NCBI RefSeq assembly: GCF_014397785.1
Contig: NZ_VZQQ01000002.1
Location: forward strand, 310,001-374,000
Length of the DNA: 64,000 nt
Direction: 5' to 3'
Source: Paraburkholderia podalyriae
Lineage (GTDB): Bacteria; Pseudomonadota; Gammaproteobacteria; Burkholderiales; Burkholderiaceae
Part shown: piece after piece, positions 1 through 8,616 of the stretch
How positions within the stretch are numbered: position 1 is the stretch's first letter
How the letters are laid out: the number at the start of each line of letters is the position of its first letter
Notes under the pieces: model-generated
What the model saw: the letters and a program-made list of their open reading frames with translations, nothing else
Databases searched by the model: none
Told to the model about the DNA's origin: nothing
Program-made: the position numbers and the translations under genes

Positions 1-2
1 GC

Positions 3-593
3 AAGGTGGTCGGCCGCGCGGTCGACATGACCGCCGACGCGGCCGGCAAGCCGCGCGAGATGATCGTCAATCTGCAGGGCTTCCTCGGCGTCGGCGACCG
101 CAAGGTCAACTTCCCATGGGGCGCGTTCCGCTTCACACCGACCGCGAAGGGGGCGCCGATCACGCTGAACCCGACGGCCGTGCCGAGCACCGCGAACAAG
201 TCGAACCCGCTGGAACTGCCGCTGCTCGATGCGACCGTCGAGCGCGCGAATGGCGCCAAGGTGGGGCGCGTTATCGATGTGCTGATCGACGGCAACGCGC
301 AACCGCAGGCGATCGTGCTCGACGTGGGCGACTTGGTCAGCACCGACCGGCGCACGATCGCCGCGAACTGGTCGGCGTTGCGCTTCGTCACGCGCGACAA
401 GGAACTGCATCCGCAGATCGATCTGAGCGACGCGCAGATCAACGCGACGCCGCTCTATGCGAGCGACAAACCGATCCGCGCGGTGTCGCCGGCGCCGCCT
501 GCCGCGCCCGCGGCGAGCGCCGCGCCGGCGGCCTCGGCGCCGTCGGCCGCGTCGACGGCGGTCGCGGTTTCAAACGCACGGGCGGTCCGATGA
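3..593 (+). CDS. PRC-barrel domain protein (5' end outside window)
   Basis: The frame is already open at the left edge, so the N-terminus is missing. The visible 195 residues contain two PRC-barrel-like segments, one around residues 10-45 and one around 70-135 (…GAKVGRVIDVLID… followed by …AIVLDVGD…), which is the usual small beta-barrel fold seen in RimM and photosynthetic reaction centre H subunits. The C-terminal 40 residues are a low-complexity Ala/Pro/Ser tail. The stop codon overlaps the next gene in an ATGA arrangement, so the two are probably translated together. The cellular role is not known; many such proteins are periplasmic or envelope-associated, but a signal peptide cannot be seen here. 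Confidence 0.8.
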   Translation, partial: KVVGRAVDMTADAAGKPREMIVNLQGFLGVGDRKVNFPWGAFRFTPTAKGAPITLNPTAVPSTANKSNPLELPLLDATVERANGAKVGRVIDVLIDGNAQPQAIVLDVGDLVSTDRRTIAANWSALRFVTRDKELHPQIDLSDAQINATPLYASDKPIRAVSPAPPAAPAASAAPAASAPSAASTAVAVSNARAVR

Positions 594-1858
594 CGGTCCG
601 TACTTTGGTCACGGCGCGAAGTCTGCGCGCGCTCGATTGGCTCAACTTCTTCGTCGCCAACGTGCAGACGGGCTTCGGGCCGTTCATCGCGTCGTACCTC
701 GCGTCGCACAAGTGGACCCAGGGCGAGATCGGCATGGTGCTGTCGGTCGGCACGATCAGCGCGATGGTCAGCCAGGTGCCCGGCGGCGCCGCGGTCGACG
801 CGTTGCGCAACAAGAAGGCCGCGGCCGCGTGGGCGATCGGCGCGATCATCCTGAGCGCGATGCTGCTCGCGGTGAGCCCGACCGTGCTGCCGGTGATCGC
901 CGCAGAAGTGTTCCACGGCTTCGCGAGCTGCATGCTGACGCCGGCGCTCGCGGCGATCTCGTTCGCGCTGGTGGGTCGCGCGAATCTCGGCGACCGGCTC
1001 GGCCGCAACGCGCGCTGGGCGTCGATCGGCAGCGCGGTCGCGGCCAGTCTGATGGGCCTGTTCGGCGAGTACTACTCGCCGCGCGCGGTGTTCGTTCTGA
1101 CCGCGGGCCTCGCGGTTCCCGCGCTGTTCGCCCTTGCGATGATCCAGCGCACCGACACGATCGAGCTGCCGCAGGCGGCGCCCACTCCCGAGCAGCTCGA
1201 GCGGCGCGAAAGCCTGCGCGAGCTGCTGCGCGACCGGCGCATGCTGCTATTCGCCGCGTGCATCGTGCTGTTCCATCTGTCGAACGCGGCGATGCTGAAC
1301 CTGGCCGCCGGCGAAGTGACGGCCGGCATGGGAGACAACGTGCAGCTCGTGATCGCGGCGTGCATCATCGTGCCGCAGGCGATCGTCGCGATGATGTCGC
1401 CGTGGGTCGGGCGCTCGGCCGAACGCTGGGGCCGCCGGCCGATCCTGTTGCTCGGCTTCTCCGCGCTGCCGATCCGCGCGCTGCTGTTCGCGGGCATCAG
1501 CAGCCCTTATCTGCTCGTGCCGGTGCAGATGCTCGACGGTTTGAGCGCCGCGGTGTTCGGCGTGATGCTGCCGCTGATCGCCGCCGACGTCGCCGGCGAC
1601 AAGGGCCGCTATAACCTCTGTATCGGCCTGTTCGGGCTAGCGGCAGGCATCGGCGCGACGCTGAGCACGACGGCGGCGGGCTTCGTCGCCGATCATTTCG
1701 GCAATGCGGTGAGCTTCTTCTGTCTCGCGGCGGCCGGTGCGCTCGCGGTGTTGCTGGTGTGGGCGGCGATGCCCGAGACGCGCGACGCGGCGGCGGCCAG
1801 CAACGGCGATGGCAATGGCGCCGCCGTGACCGGTCGTGGGAAGTCGGCGGCGAGGTGA
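590..1858 (+). CDS. MFS transporter
   Basis: This 422-residue protein has about twelve hydrophobic segments and the layout of a major facilitator superfamily permease. Residues 1-200 form the first bundle (…NFFVANVQTGFGPF… near the start), a charged central loop rich in Glu/Arg follows around residues 185-215, and the second bundle contains the MFS-type loop motif GRSAERWGRRP. The start is the ATG at 590, which overlaps the stop of the PRC-barrel gene (ATGA); longer readings of this frame run backwards through that gene and are not plausible. The C-terminus is a hydrophilic Ala/Gly tail. The substrate cannot be read from the sequence. Confidence 0.85.
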   Translation: MTVRTLVTARSLRALDWLNFFVANVQTGFGPFIASYLASHKWTQGEIGMVLSVGTISAMVSQVPGGAAVDALRNKKAAAAWAIGAIILSAMLLAVSPTVLPVIAAEVFHGFASCMLTPALAAISFALVGRANLGDRLGRNARWASIGSAVAASLMGLFGEYYSPRAVFVLTAGLAVPALFALAMIQRTDTIELPQAAPTPEQLERRESLRELLRDRRMLLFAACIVLFHLSNAAMLNLAAGEVTAGMGDNVQLVIAACIIVPQAIVAMMSPWVGRSAERWGRRPILLLGFSALPIRALLFAGISSPYLLVPVQMLDGLSAAVFGVMLPLIAADVAGDKGRYNLCIGLFGLAAGIGATLSTTAAGFVADHFGNAVSFFCLAAAGALAVLLVWAAMPETRDAAAASNGDGNGAAVTGRGKSAAR

Positions 1859-2105
1859 GTCGCGTGAGTGACGCGCGGCGTTTGTTTTAGCGCCGCGGTG
1901 CGAATGGCGAAAGAGGCGGCTTAGGCATCCACCGCGGGCGCAGAACATGCAGAGATCTACTCATCGCAATACAAGCAGCTTACAAACGAGAGTTTCCGCA
2001 CATTCTGTTACGTGAGACAGACCGATGATTGTGCAGATTATTGCCGTGCTGCGGCAACTATCGCCGGTTGTGTGAATCTTCCTTCACGTTGGTCAAGGAG
2101 CGGAC

Positions 2106-2951
2106 ATGGAACCGATCGAAGCTATCGGGTTGCAACGGACTGGCATTGGCGAGTTGATCGCAGCACGGCTGCGAGACAATGCGGATGCCGCTCGGCGCCA
2201 GTGGCAGGAAAGCGCACCTGTTAATCACTTCTTCATCGACGACATTCTTCCTGAAGAACTTGCCATGAAGATGCGTAACGGCTTTCCCGATGCATCGACA
2301 ATGATGCTTCGCAAGAGCCTGCGCGAACTCAAATACGTTTCAGCGCAAATGAATCAGCACGCGCCGATCCTGGAGGAAGCGCTATACGCTTTCCAGCAAC
2401 CGGAAGTGGTGAAGCTCGTTTCAGAAATCACCGGCCTCACGTCGCTCGACCCGGACGAACACCTTTACGCGGGCGGCATCTCGATGATGGGCCAAGGTCA
2501 CTTCCTGAACCCGCATCTTGATAATTCGCACGACAAGGATCGCCAGCGTTACCGCGTGCTGAACTTGCTGTATTACGTGTCGCCAGGCTGGCGGGCCGAA
2601 AACGGCTGCAATCTCGAAGTGTGGCCAGAGGGCCCGAAGGGAGAGCCGGTCACGATCGTTAGCAAGTTCAACCGGCTTGCCGTGATGGTCACCAACCAGC
2701 ATTCGTGGCATTCAGTATCACCGAACCTGACCAGCGAAGCGCGTTGCTGCGTGTCGAACTACTACTTCTCAAGTCAGCCGGTTGGCGACGCGGAATACTT
2801 TCACCCGACGTCGTTTCGCGGACGCCCTGAGCAACGGGTGCGCGATGTCGTGCTGCGGGCCGACGCGACCGCGCGTGGTCTTGTGCGCAAGGTTTTCCCG
2901 AAGGGCATCGTTGAGAACAAGCACGTCTATCACAAAGAGACTAACGACTAA
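2106..2951 (+). CDS. 2OG-Fe(II) oxygenase family protein
   Basis: The 281-residue product has the iron-binding signature of 2-oxoglutarate-dependent dioxygenases: an HxD pair in NPHLDNSHD (around residues 138-140), a distal His in QHSWHSVSP (around 200-204) and a following Arg in SEARCC that would bind the 2-oxoglutarate carboxylate. The N-terminal part NHFFIDDILPEE is typical of the prolyl-4-hydroxylase-like branch found in surface polysaccharide and modification loci. A good ribosome binding site (AAGGAG) precedes the ATG. It stands alone between two transport genes. Base composition is slightly less GC-rich than its neighbours, which may indicate acquisition. The substrate is unknown. Confidence 0.82.
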   Translation: MEPIEAIGLQRTGIGELIAARLRDNADAARRQWQESAPVNHFFIDDILPEELAMKMRNGFPDASTMMLRKSLRELKYVSAQMNQHAPILEEALYAFQQPEVVKLVSEITGLTSLDPDEHLYAGGISMMGQGHFLNPHLDNSHDKDRQRYRVLNLLYYVSPGWRAENGCNLEVWPEGPKGEPVTIVSKFNRLAVMVTNQHSWHSVSPNLTSEARCCVSNYYFSSQPVGDAEYFHPTSFRGRPEQRVRDVVLRADATARGLVRKVFPKGIVENKHVYHKETND

Positions 2952-3015
2952 CGCGCACACACGGCAGGCCTCCCGGGGGGCGCTCGTTTTTCAGCCAACC
3001 GCAGTCACCCTCACA

Positions 3016-4398
3016 TCAATCGATCGCCCTGCCCGCGGTCTCGCGCATAAACGGCAGCGGCAGCAACGACACGACGCTGCAGCCGATCAGATACCACGCC
3101 GGCGCGAGATTGCTGCCCGAAATCTGGATCAGCCAGGTCGCGAAAAACTGCGCGAAGCCGCCGAAAATAGACACGCCGAGGCAGTACACGATCGACATGC
3201 CGGTCGCGCGGATCGCGCGCGGAAACAGCTCGGGCAGCATCACGATATTGGGCACCGCGGTGAACGTGACGAGCAGCGCGAGGCCGGCGACCACCGCGAG
3301 CAGCACCGGCACCGTCGGCGACGCGTTGATCATCATGAACGCTGGGTAGACGGCGAGAATCAGCAGCACGCGCGACACCCACAGCACGCGCTTGCGGCCG
3401 ATCCGATCGGACAGCGCGCCCGCGCATGGCGAGCAGATTACCGTGACCACCGCGCCGGTCCATGCGGCCCATAGCGCGGTCGCCATCGGCAGATGCAAGA
3501 TGCGGATCGCGTACGTCGACAGATAGAACAGCACGATGTAGTTCGCCGCGGTGCCGCCGATCGTCGTCAGCACGCCGGTCGTGATCGAGCGCGCGTGGTC
3601 GCGAAACAGGTCGCGCACGGGCAGCGACGGCGATTGCGAAGCAGCCTGCGCCACCACTCCGCCCGCCGCTGCCGCGCCATCTTCGATACCCGGCAGCGTC
3701 TCGTCGAGATGCCCTCGGATATAGATGCCGATCGGCCCCATCGCCATGCCGATCACGAACGGCACGCGCCAACCCCAGCTTTCGAGCGCGGCCGGCGACA
3801 GCGACGCGGCCAGCGCGACGCCGAGCAGCGAGCCCACCACCGTGTTCATCCCCTGGCTCACGAACTGCCAGCTGCCGTAAAAACCACGCGTGCGATCGCT
3901 GCCGTATTCGAGCAGCAGCGCCGTCGATGCGCCCACCTCCCCGCCCAGCGCGAAACCCTGGATCAGCCGCGCGAGAATCACGAGCAGCGGCGCCGCGACG
4001 CCAATCGCCGCATAAGTCGGCGCAAACGCGATGATCGCGGAACCGAGCGTCATCAGCCACAGCGTCAGGCTCATCGCGGCCTTGCGTCCCGCGCGGTCCG
4101 CGTAGCCGCCCAGCACGACGCCGCCCACCGGCCGCATGATGAAGCCGACGCCGAACGTGCCGACCGCGAGCATCAGTTGCACCAGTTGTCCTTCGACCGG
4201 GAAATACAGCTTGCCGATGATCGTCGCGAAGAAGCTGTAGATCGTGAAGTCGAAAAACTCGAGGCCGTTGCCGAGCGTGATCGCGGCGATTGCCTTCGCA
4301 TGGCCGAGGCGCTTTCGAGGCTCCTCGGCGAGGCGCTGCGCATCGAGCGCTTCGAGCCCATTGGCGCTCGCGGGCCGCGGTGTGGCGGAATAGTCCAT
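3016..4398 (-). CDS. MHS-family MFS transporter (metabolite:H+ symporter)
   Basis: A 460-residue permease with twelve predicted membrane spans. Features of the metabolite:H+ symporter branch (ProP, ShiA, citrate and dicarboxylate carriers) are visible: LGNGLEFFDFTIYSFFA at the start of TM1, RPVGGVVLGGYADRAGRKA as the loop 2-3 motif, and GFALGGEVGAS in TM4-5. It lies just downstream of the M20 amidohydrolase gene in the same direction (58 nt gap), so the two are likely co-transcribed and the carrier may import the substrate or export the product of that enzyme. The exact substrate is an open question. Confidence 0.88.
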   Translation of the reverse strand: MDYSATPRPASANGLEALDAQRLAEEPRKRLGHAKAIAAITLGNGLEFFDFTIYSFFATIIGKLYFPVEGQLVQLMLAVGTFGVGFIMRPVGGVVLGGYADRAGRKAAMSLTLWLMTLGSAIIAFAPTYAAIGVAAPLLVILARLIQGFALGGEVGASTALLLEYGSDRTRGFYGSWQFVSQGMNTVVGSLLGVALAASLSPAALESWGWRVPFVIGMAMGPIGIYIRGHLDETLPGIEDGAAAAGGVVAQAASQSPSLPVRDLFRDHARSITTGVLTTIGGTAANYIVLFYLSTYAIRILHLPMATALWAAWTGAVVTVICSPCAGALSDRIGRKRVLWVSRVLLILAVYPAFMMINASPTVPVLLAVVAGLALLVTFTAVPNIVMLPELFPRAIRATGMSIVYCLGVSIFGGFAQFFATWLIQISGSNLAPAWYLIGCSVVSLLPLPFMRETAGRAID

Positions 4399-4456
4399 CT
4401 ATATCTCCATCGTGATCTTGTTGCTGCTACGGCACGGCGCGCGAGCCGTCACCGCG

Positions 4457-5629
4457 TCAAACGAGGAACGTCTGCGCGAGCTTGGCCCAGTAAGCCGCGC
4501 CGGTCGCGAGGCAAGCGTCGTTGAAGTCGTAGCCGGGGTTGTGGACCATGCAGCCGCCCTCGCCGTCGCCATTGCCGATGATCAGATAGCTGCCCGCGCA
4601 GCGTTCGAGCAGGAACGCGAAGTCCTCGCTGCCGGTCAACGGCTGCATGTCGCGAATCAGCCCGTCCTCGCCCAGCCAGTCGAGCGCGACCTGGCGCGCG
4701 AGCGCGGTCATGGCCGCATCGTTGACGAGCACCGGGTAGCGGCGCTGATAGTCGACCTCGGCACGCGCGCCGAACACCGCCGCCTGACCGGTCGCGACCT
4801 CGGTAATGCGCTGCTGCAGATGGTCACGCACCTCGGGCCGCAGCGCGCGCACCGACAGGCGCATCTCGGCCGTTTCGGGGATCACGTTCGGCGCTTCGCC
4901 CGCGTGAATCGCGCCGACCGTGATGATCGACATATCGAGCGGCGCGATATTGCGCGACACGATCGACTGCACCGCGAGCACGATCTGCGCGCATACGACG
5001 ACCGGATCGACCGCCTTGTGCGGCATCGCGCCATGACCGCCGCGGCCGATCACCTTGACGATCACCGTATCCGACGACGCCATGAACGACCCCGGCATGA
5101 AGCCGAGCTTGCCGGTGGGAAAGCCCGGCATGTTGTGCATCGCGAACACGGCGTCGCAGGGAAACTGCTCGAACAGGCCGTCGTCGAGCATCTTCTTCGC
5201 GCCGGCAAGTCCTTCCTCGGCCGGCTGGAAGATCAGATTCAGCGTGCCGTCGAAGCTTTTTTCGCGCGCCAGATGCTTCGCGGCGGCGAGCAGCATCGCC
5301 GTATGGCCGTCGTGTCCGCATGCGTGCATCTTGCCGGCCAGCTTGCTCGCATACGGCAGGCCAGTGGTTTCGTGGATCGGCAGCGCGTCCATGTCGGCGC
5401 GCAGGCCGAGCCGGCGCGCGCCGTTGCCGACCTTCAGTTGCCCGACCACGCCCGTGCGCCCGATGCCGCGATGCACGCTGTAGCCCCACTCCCGCAGGCG
5501 TTCGGCGACCAGATCGCCGGTCGCGAACTCCTCGTAGGCCAGCTCCGGGTGCGCGTGGATGCTGTGTCGCAGCGCGATCATTTCTGCTTCGACTTCGGCG
5601 ATGCCCGCCGGAATGACCATCGTGTTCAT
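4457..5629 (-). CDS. M20 family amidohydrolase (hippurate hydrolase-like)
   Basis: A 390-residue zinc amidohydrolase of peptidase family M20D, the group that includes hippurate hydrolases, N-acyl-amino-acid amidohydrolases and IAA-amino-acid hydrolases. Metal and catalytic motifs are intact: MHACGHDGHTAML, QPAEEG and, near the C-terminus, GSEDFAFL. The dimerisation (lid) domain lies around residues 185-300. I chose the start MNTM at 5629 because it follows a clear AGGAAGAGAG ribosome binding site; a longer reading extends 37 residues with no family similarity. It is cytoplasmic, transcribed divergently from a LysR-type regulator and followed by an MHS-type permease, so it is probably a small inducible catabolic unit for an N-acylated amino acid. 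Confidence 0.9.
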   Translation of the reverse strand: MNTMVIPAGIAEVEAEMIALRHSIHAHPELAYEEFATGDLVAERLREWGYSVHRGIGRTGVVGQLKVGNGARRLGLRADMDALPIHETTGLPYASKLAGKMHACGHDGHTAMLLAAAKHLAREKSFDGTLNLIFQPAEEGLAGAKKMLDDGLFEQFPCDAVFAMHNMPGFPTGKLGFMPGSFMASSDTVIVKVIGRGGHGAMPHKAVDPVVVCAQIVLAVQSIVSRNIAPLDMSIITVGAIHAGEAPNVIPETAEMRLSVRALRPEVRDHLQQRITEVATGQAAVFGARAEVDYQRRYPVLVNDAAMTALARQVALDWLGEDGLIRDMQPLTGSEDFAFLLERCAGSYLIIGNGDGEGGCMVHNPGYDFNDACLATGAAYWAKLAQTFLV

Positions 5630-5744
5630 GCCGTCTCTCTTCCTGTCAGCGTGAACCCAGCATAGCGGCGCCGATATTCGGGCGGCAGGCGTAGAATCGT
5701 TGCGGTGCCAACCCTTGGTTGCCCCCTTCACGCTTCGCATTCGG

Positions 5745-6695
5745 ATGAAACTGCATCAGCTCAATACGTTGGCGGCGATCGCGGATACCGGGAGTATCCG
5801 GGCCGCAGCCCGCTCGCTGGGACTTTCGCCGGCCGCCGTGACCAAAGCGATGCGCGAGCTCGAAGCCGATCTGCACGCGCCGCTCGTCGTGCGCAGCGCG
5901 AGCGGTGTCGCGTTCACCGAGTTCGGCCGCGCGCTCGTCGTGCATGCACGGCTCGTGCTCGGCCAGTTGCAGCGCGCGCAAGCCGAGATCGAGGCGTTGC
6001 GCGGAGCCGCAGCTGGCAAGCTGTCGATCGGCGTCACGCCCTGGGTCGCGCTGACTTTTCTGCCGCCCGCCGTGCAGCGCTTTCGCGAGCGGATGCCGGA
6101 CGTGCAGCTCGAATTCTTCGAGGGCCTGCTCGCGGTCGTGCAGCCGCGTCTGCGCGACGGCAGCCTCGATTTTTCGATCGGCCGGCCGCCGCCCGCGTCG
6201 CCACAGTCGGAGTTTCAGAACGCGCCGCTTTTTTCGACGCATGCTGCGGTGGTCGCGCGGCGCGATCATCCGAAGGCCGGATGCCGCACGCTGCTCGATC
6301 TCGAAGACGCGGAATGGATACTGAACTGGGACCCGGCGAGCCGCGAGTCGATGTCGAACAATCTGTTCGTCAAGCGCGGCATGCGGGTGCCGCACACGAT
6401 CGTGCTCGCGCATTCGCTCGCGATCGTGCTCGGCCTGCTCGCTCACACGGACATGGTCAGCATCTTTCCGTGGCCGCTCGTCGAGGTGATACGCGCGAAG
6501 GAAAACCTGTGGGCGCTGCCGCTGCGCGAAACGCTGGACGAAACCATCATCAGCATTACGTCGCGGCGTGGCGCGCCCACGAGCCCCACGGCCGCCTGCT
6601 TTCTCGACTGCCTGCGCGAGACGATCGACGAAGGCGCGCGCTCGCAGGACCCCGAGCAGCGCCGGCTGTTTCATTCGATCGAGCTGTTGCTGTAG
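5745..6695 (+). CDS. LysR-family transcriptional regulator
   Basis: This 316-residue protein has a standard LysR architecture: an N-terminal winged helix-turn-helix (residues 1-62, MKLHQLNTLAAIADTGSI start, helix around AARSLGLSPAAVTKAMRELE) and an effector-binding domain from about residue 90 to 300. It is divergent from the M20 amidohydrolase and shares a 115-bp intergenic region with it, the classical arrangement for LysR control of the neighbouring gene. The start was chosen at the ATG where family similarity begins; the frame is open further upstream without it. Its inducer is probably related to the amidohydrolase substrate, by context only. Confidence 0.88.
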   Translation: MKLHQLNTLAAIADTGSIRAAARSLGLSPAAVTKAMRELEADLHAPLVVRSASGVAFTEFGRALVVHARLVLGQLQRAQAEIEALRGAAAGKLSIGVTPWVALTFLPPAVQRFRERMPDVQLEFFEGLLAVVQPRLRDGSLDFSIGRPPPASPQSEFQNAPLFSTHAAVVARRDHPKAGCRTLLDLEDAEWILNWDPASRESMSNNLFVKRGMRVPHTIVLAHSLAIVLGLLAHTDMVSIFPWPLVEVIRAKENLWALPLRETLDETIISITSRRGAPTSPTAACFLDCLRETIDEGARSQDPEQRRLFHSIELLL

Positions 6696-6731
6696 CGGCT
6701 GGCGCGGTTTTTCATGCGGCACGCCGCGTAG

Positions 6732-7625
6732 TCAATCGAGAAACTCCCCCGCCCGCTTTCTGAGCATCGCGCTGAAATCGTCGAGCCAGCCGATCGACAG
6801 CCGCCAGCTCTGCCAGTACAGCTCGACGTCGATATGCTTGCCCGGCGCGATCTCGACCAGTTCGCCGCGCTGCAGATGCCCGGCGATCATCCGCTCGGGG
6901 CACATGCCCCAGCCGAGGCTCATCACGCACGCGCGCAAAAAGCCGGCGACGTGGGGAATCCAGTGCAGCGGCGGATCGAGCTCCGCGCGCGTGATGCGCC
7001 GCATGAAGCGCTTTTGCAGCCGATCCTTCGGATTGAAGTCGACGCATGGTGTGCGCCGCAGGCTTTCGCGCGTGACGCCGTCGGCGAAATAGCGCGCGAA
7101 AAACGCGGGCGAGCAGACCGCGAGGTATCGCATGCGGCCCAGACGCGTCGAGCGGCAGCCCTGCACCGGTTCGGCCTGCGTCGTGATCGCGCCCTGCACG
7201 CTGCCGTCGCGAATGCGCTGCGCGGTGTAGTCCTGGTCGTCGATCACGAGATCGAGCAGCATCTCGCGTTCGACGCAGAACGGTGCGACCGCGTCGATGA
7301 ACCAGGTGCCGGCGCTGTCGTCGTTGACCGCGACGCGTAGTGCCGGCCACGGCTCGACGAGCGCGCCGGGCCGTGCCGGCAGGCGGCCGTTCAACTCCGC
7401 TTCGAGCAGTTGCACGCGCTCGGTATGGCGGCATAGCAGCGCGCCGGAGGTGGTCGCGACGCACGGCTGGCCGCGCTTCACGAGCACGCTGCCGACCCGC
7501 TCCTCGAGCAGCTTGACCCGCTGCGACACCGCGGACGGCGTGATATTGAGTTCGCTCGCGGCACGGTCGAACGAGCCGTGACGGACCACCGCGGCCAGCG
7601 CGTCGAGCAACGCGTAGTCGAGCAT
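6732..7625 (-). CDS. argP: LysR-family regulator ArgP (IciA/LysG)
   Basis: A 297-residue LysR-type regulator whose N-terminus (MLDYALLDALAAVVRHGSF…ITPSAVSQRVKLLE) and overall length match ArgP, the activator of arginine/lysine exporters. The helix-turn-helix occupies residues 1-60 and the ligand-binding domain about 90-290. It is divergent from an argO/lysE-type exporter 116 bp away, exactly the argP-argO (lysG-lysE) arrangement. In studied relatives arginine, lysine or canavanine set whether the bound regulator lets RNA polymerase leave the exporter promoter; that mode here is inferred from family and context. Confidence 0.9.
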   Translation of the reverse strand: MLDYALLDALAAVVRHGSFDRAASELNITPSAVSQRVKLLEERVGSVLVKRGQPCVATTSGALLCRHTERVQLLEAELNGRLPARPGALVEPWPALRVAVNDDSAGTWFIDAVAPFCVEREMLLDLVIDDQDYTAQRIRDGSVQGAITTQAEPVQGCRSTRLGRMRYLAVCSPAFFARYFADGVTRESLRRTPCVDFNPKDRLQKRFMRRITRAELDPPLHWIPHVAGFLRACVMSLGWGMCPERMIAGHLQRGELVEIAPGKHIDVELYWQSWRLSIGWLDDFSAMLRKRAGEFLD

Positions 7626-7633
7626 TAGCGCTC

Positions 7634-7649
7634 CTTAATCGGCATTAAG
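7634..7649. promoter_or_regulatory. Dyad in argP-argO intergenic region, candidate ArgP operator
   Basis: CTTAATCGGCATTAAG is a perfect inverted repeat (6-bp arms, 4-bp spacer) only 8 bp upstream of the argP start codon. Its position fits an autoregulatory LysR-type site; the AT-rich segment just to its right may carry the overlapping divergent promoters. Assignment is by position, not by a known consensus. Confidence 0.4.
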
Positions 7650-7741
7650 TAAATTAGCTTCTCTTATGAGACGCGAACTCGCAGACTAGCGCTGTTGGAT
7701 GTTCCCGTCTATCCCACTGCTTCCTTTTCCCCGGACCGTTT

Positions 7742-8371
7742 ATGAACTGGTTGTCTTTTTCCCATGGCGCGGCGCTGTGTGCATCGCTGATCGTCACGAT
7801 CGGCGCGCAGAACGCGTTCGTGCTGCGGCAGGGCATCATGCGCTCGCACGTCGGCAAGATCGTGCTGTTGTGCACGCTATCGGATTTCATTCTGATCGGC
7901 GCGGGCGTCGGCGGCGCCGCGGTGCTGATGGAGCGTTACCCGCGCTTCGTGCACGCGATGCTCTATGTCGGCCTCGCGTATCTCGCCTGGTTCGGCATCA
8001 GCGCGCTGCGCCGCGCGGTGCGGCCCGGACACGCGGTGCTGGATGGCTCGGCCGGCGCATCCGCCGACCAAGCGCCACACTTGCAACGCGCGCTGCCGAT
8101 CGTGCTGATGACACTCGCGTTCACGTGGCTCAATCCGCACGTCTATCTGGACACGTTTCTGCTGATCGGCACGGCCGGCGCGCGTGAGCCGGAAGGCGCG
8201 CGGGTCGCCTTCGCGCTCGGCGCGATGACGGTCAGCGCGGTCTGGTTCCTCGGACTCGGCTATGGGGCGCGCATGCTCGCGCCGCTGTTTCGCCGCGCAA
8301 CCGCGTGGCGCGTGCTGGATGGCGCGATCGGCAGCATGGTGTTGCTGCTCGCGTTCACGCAGTTGCGTTGA
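7742..8371 (+). CDS. argO: LysE/ArgO-family basic amino acid exporter
   Basis: A 209-residue inner-membrane protein with about six hydrophobic spans. It opens with the family signature around residues 18-30 (TIGAQNAFVLRQG), and carries the second half signature FTWLNPHVYLD (around residue 125), both typical of LysE/ArgO exporters. Members export arginine, lysine or canavanine to avoid overload. Divergent argP next door strengthens the assignment to ArgO. Which of the basic amino acids is preferred cannot be told from sequence. Confidence 0.9.
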   Translation: MNWLSFSHGAALCASLIVTIGAQNAFVLRQGIMRSHVGKIVLLCTLSDFILIGAGVGGAAVLMERYPRFVHAMLYVGLAYLAWFGISALRRAVRPGHAVLDGSAGASADQAPHLQRALPIVLMTLAFTWLNPHVYLDTFLLIGTAGAREPEGARVAFALGAMTVSAVWFLGLGYGARMLAPLFRRATAWRVLDGAIGSMVLLLAFTQLR

Positions 8372-8616
8372 ACGTTCGACGCGGGCCTTATTTCTGCGCC
8401 GAGTCGTGCGGTTCGCCTCGGGCGGCTGGCGCATCGGCTTCGTCGCGCGGCGCCAGATTCATCAGCCGCGCGAGCACGGCCGGCATCCGTGCCAAGGTTA
8501 AGCACCCCTTTCGCGTCATCAAGCGGGTGCTCAAGCGCTTCATAAGCGGCGGATGATGCCCAAAGTCATACAGCACCGGGCCGGAATTGGCCCGCACCAG
8601 CATGCGAGTAACGGAG

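Noticed and set aside
8388..8603. Minus-strand frame of 71 codons between argO and the GH44 gene
   Set aside because: No ribosome binding site, no recognisable family and composition like non-coding spacer; a small hairpin at 8577-8594 lies inside it.
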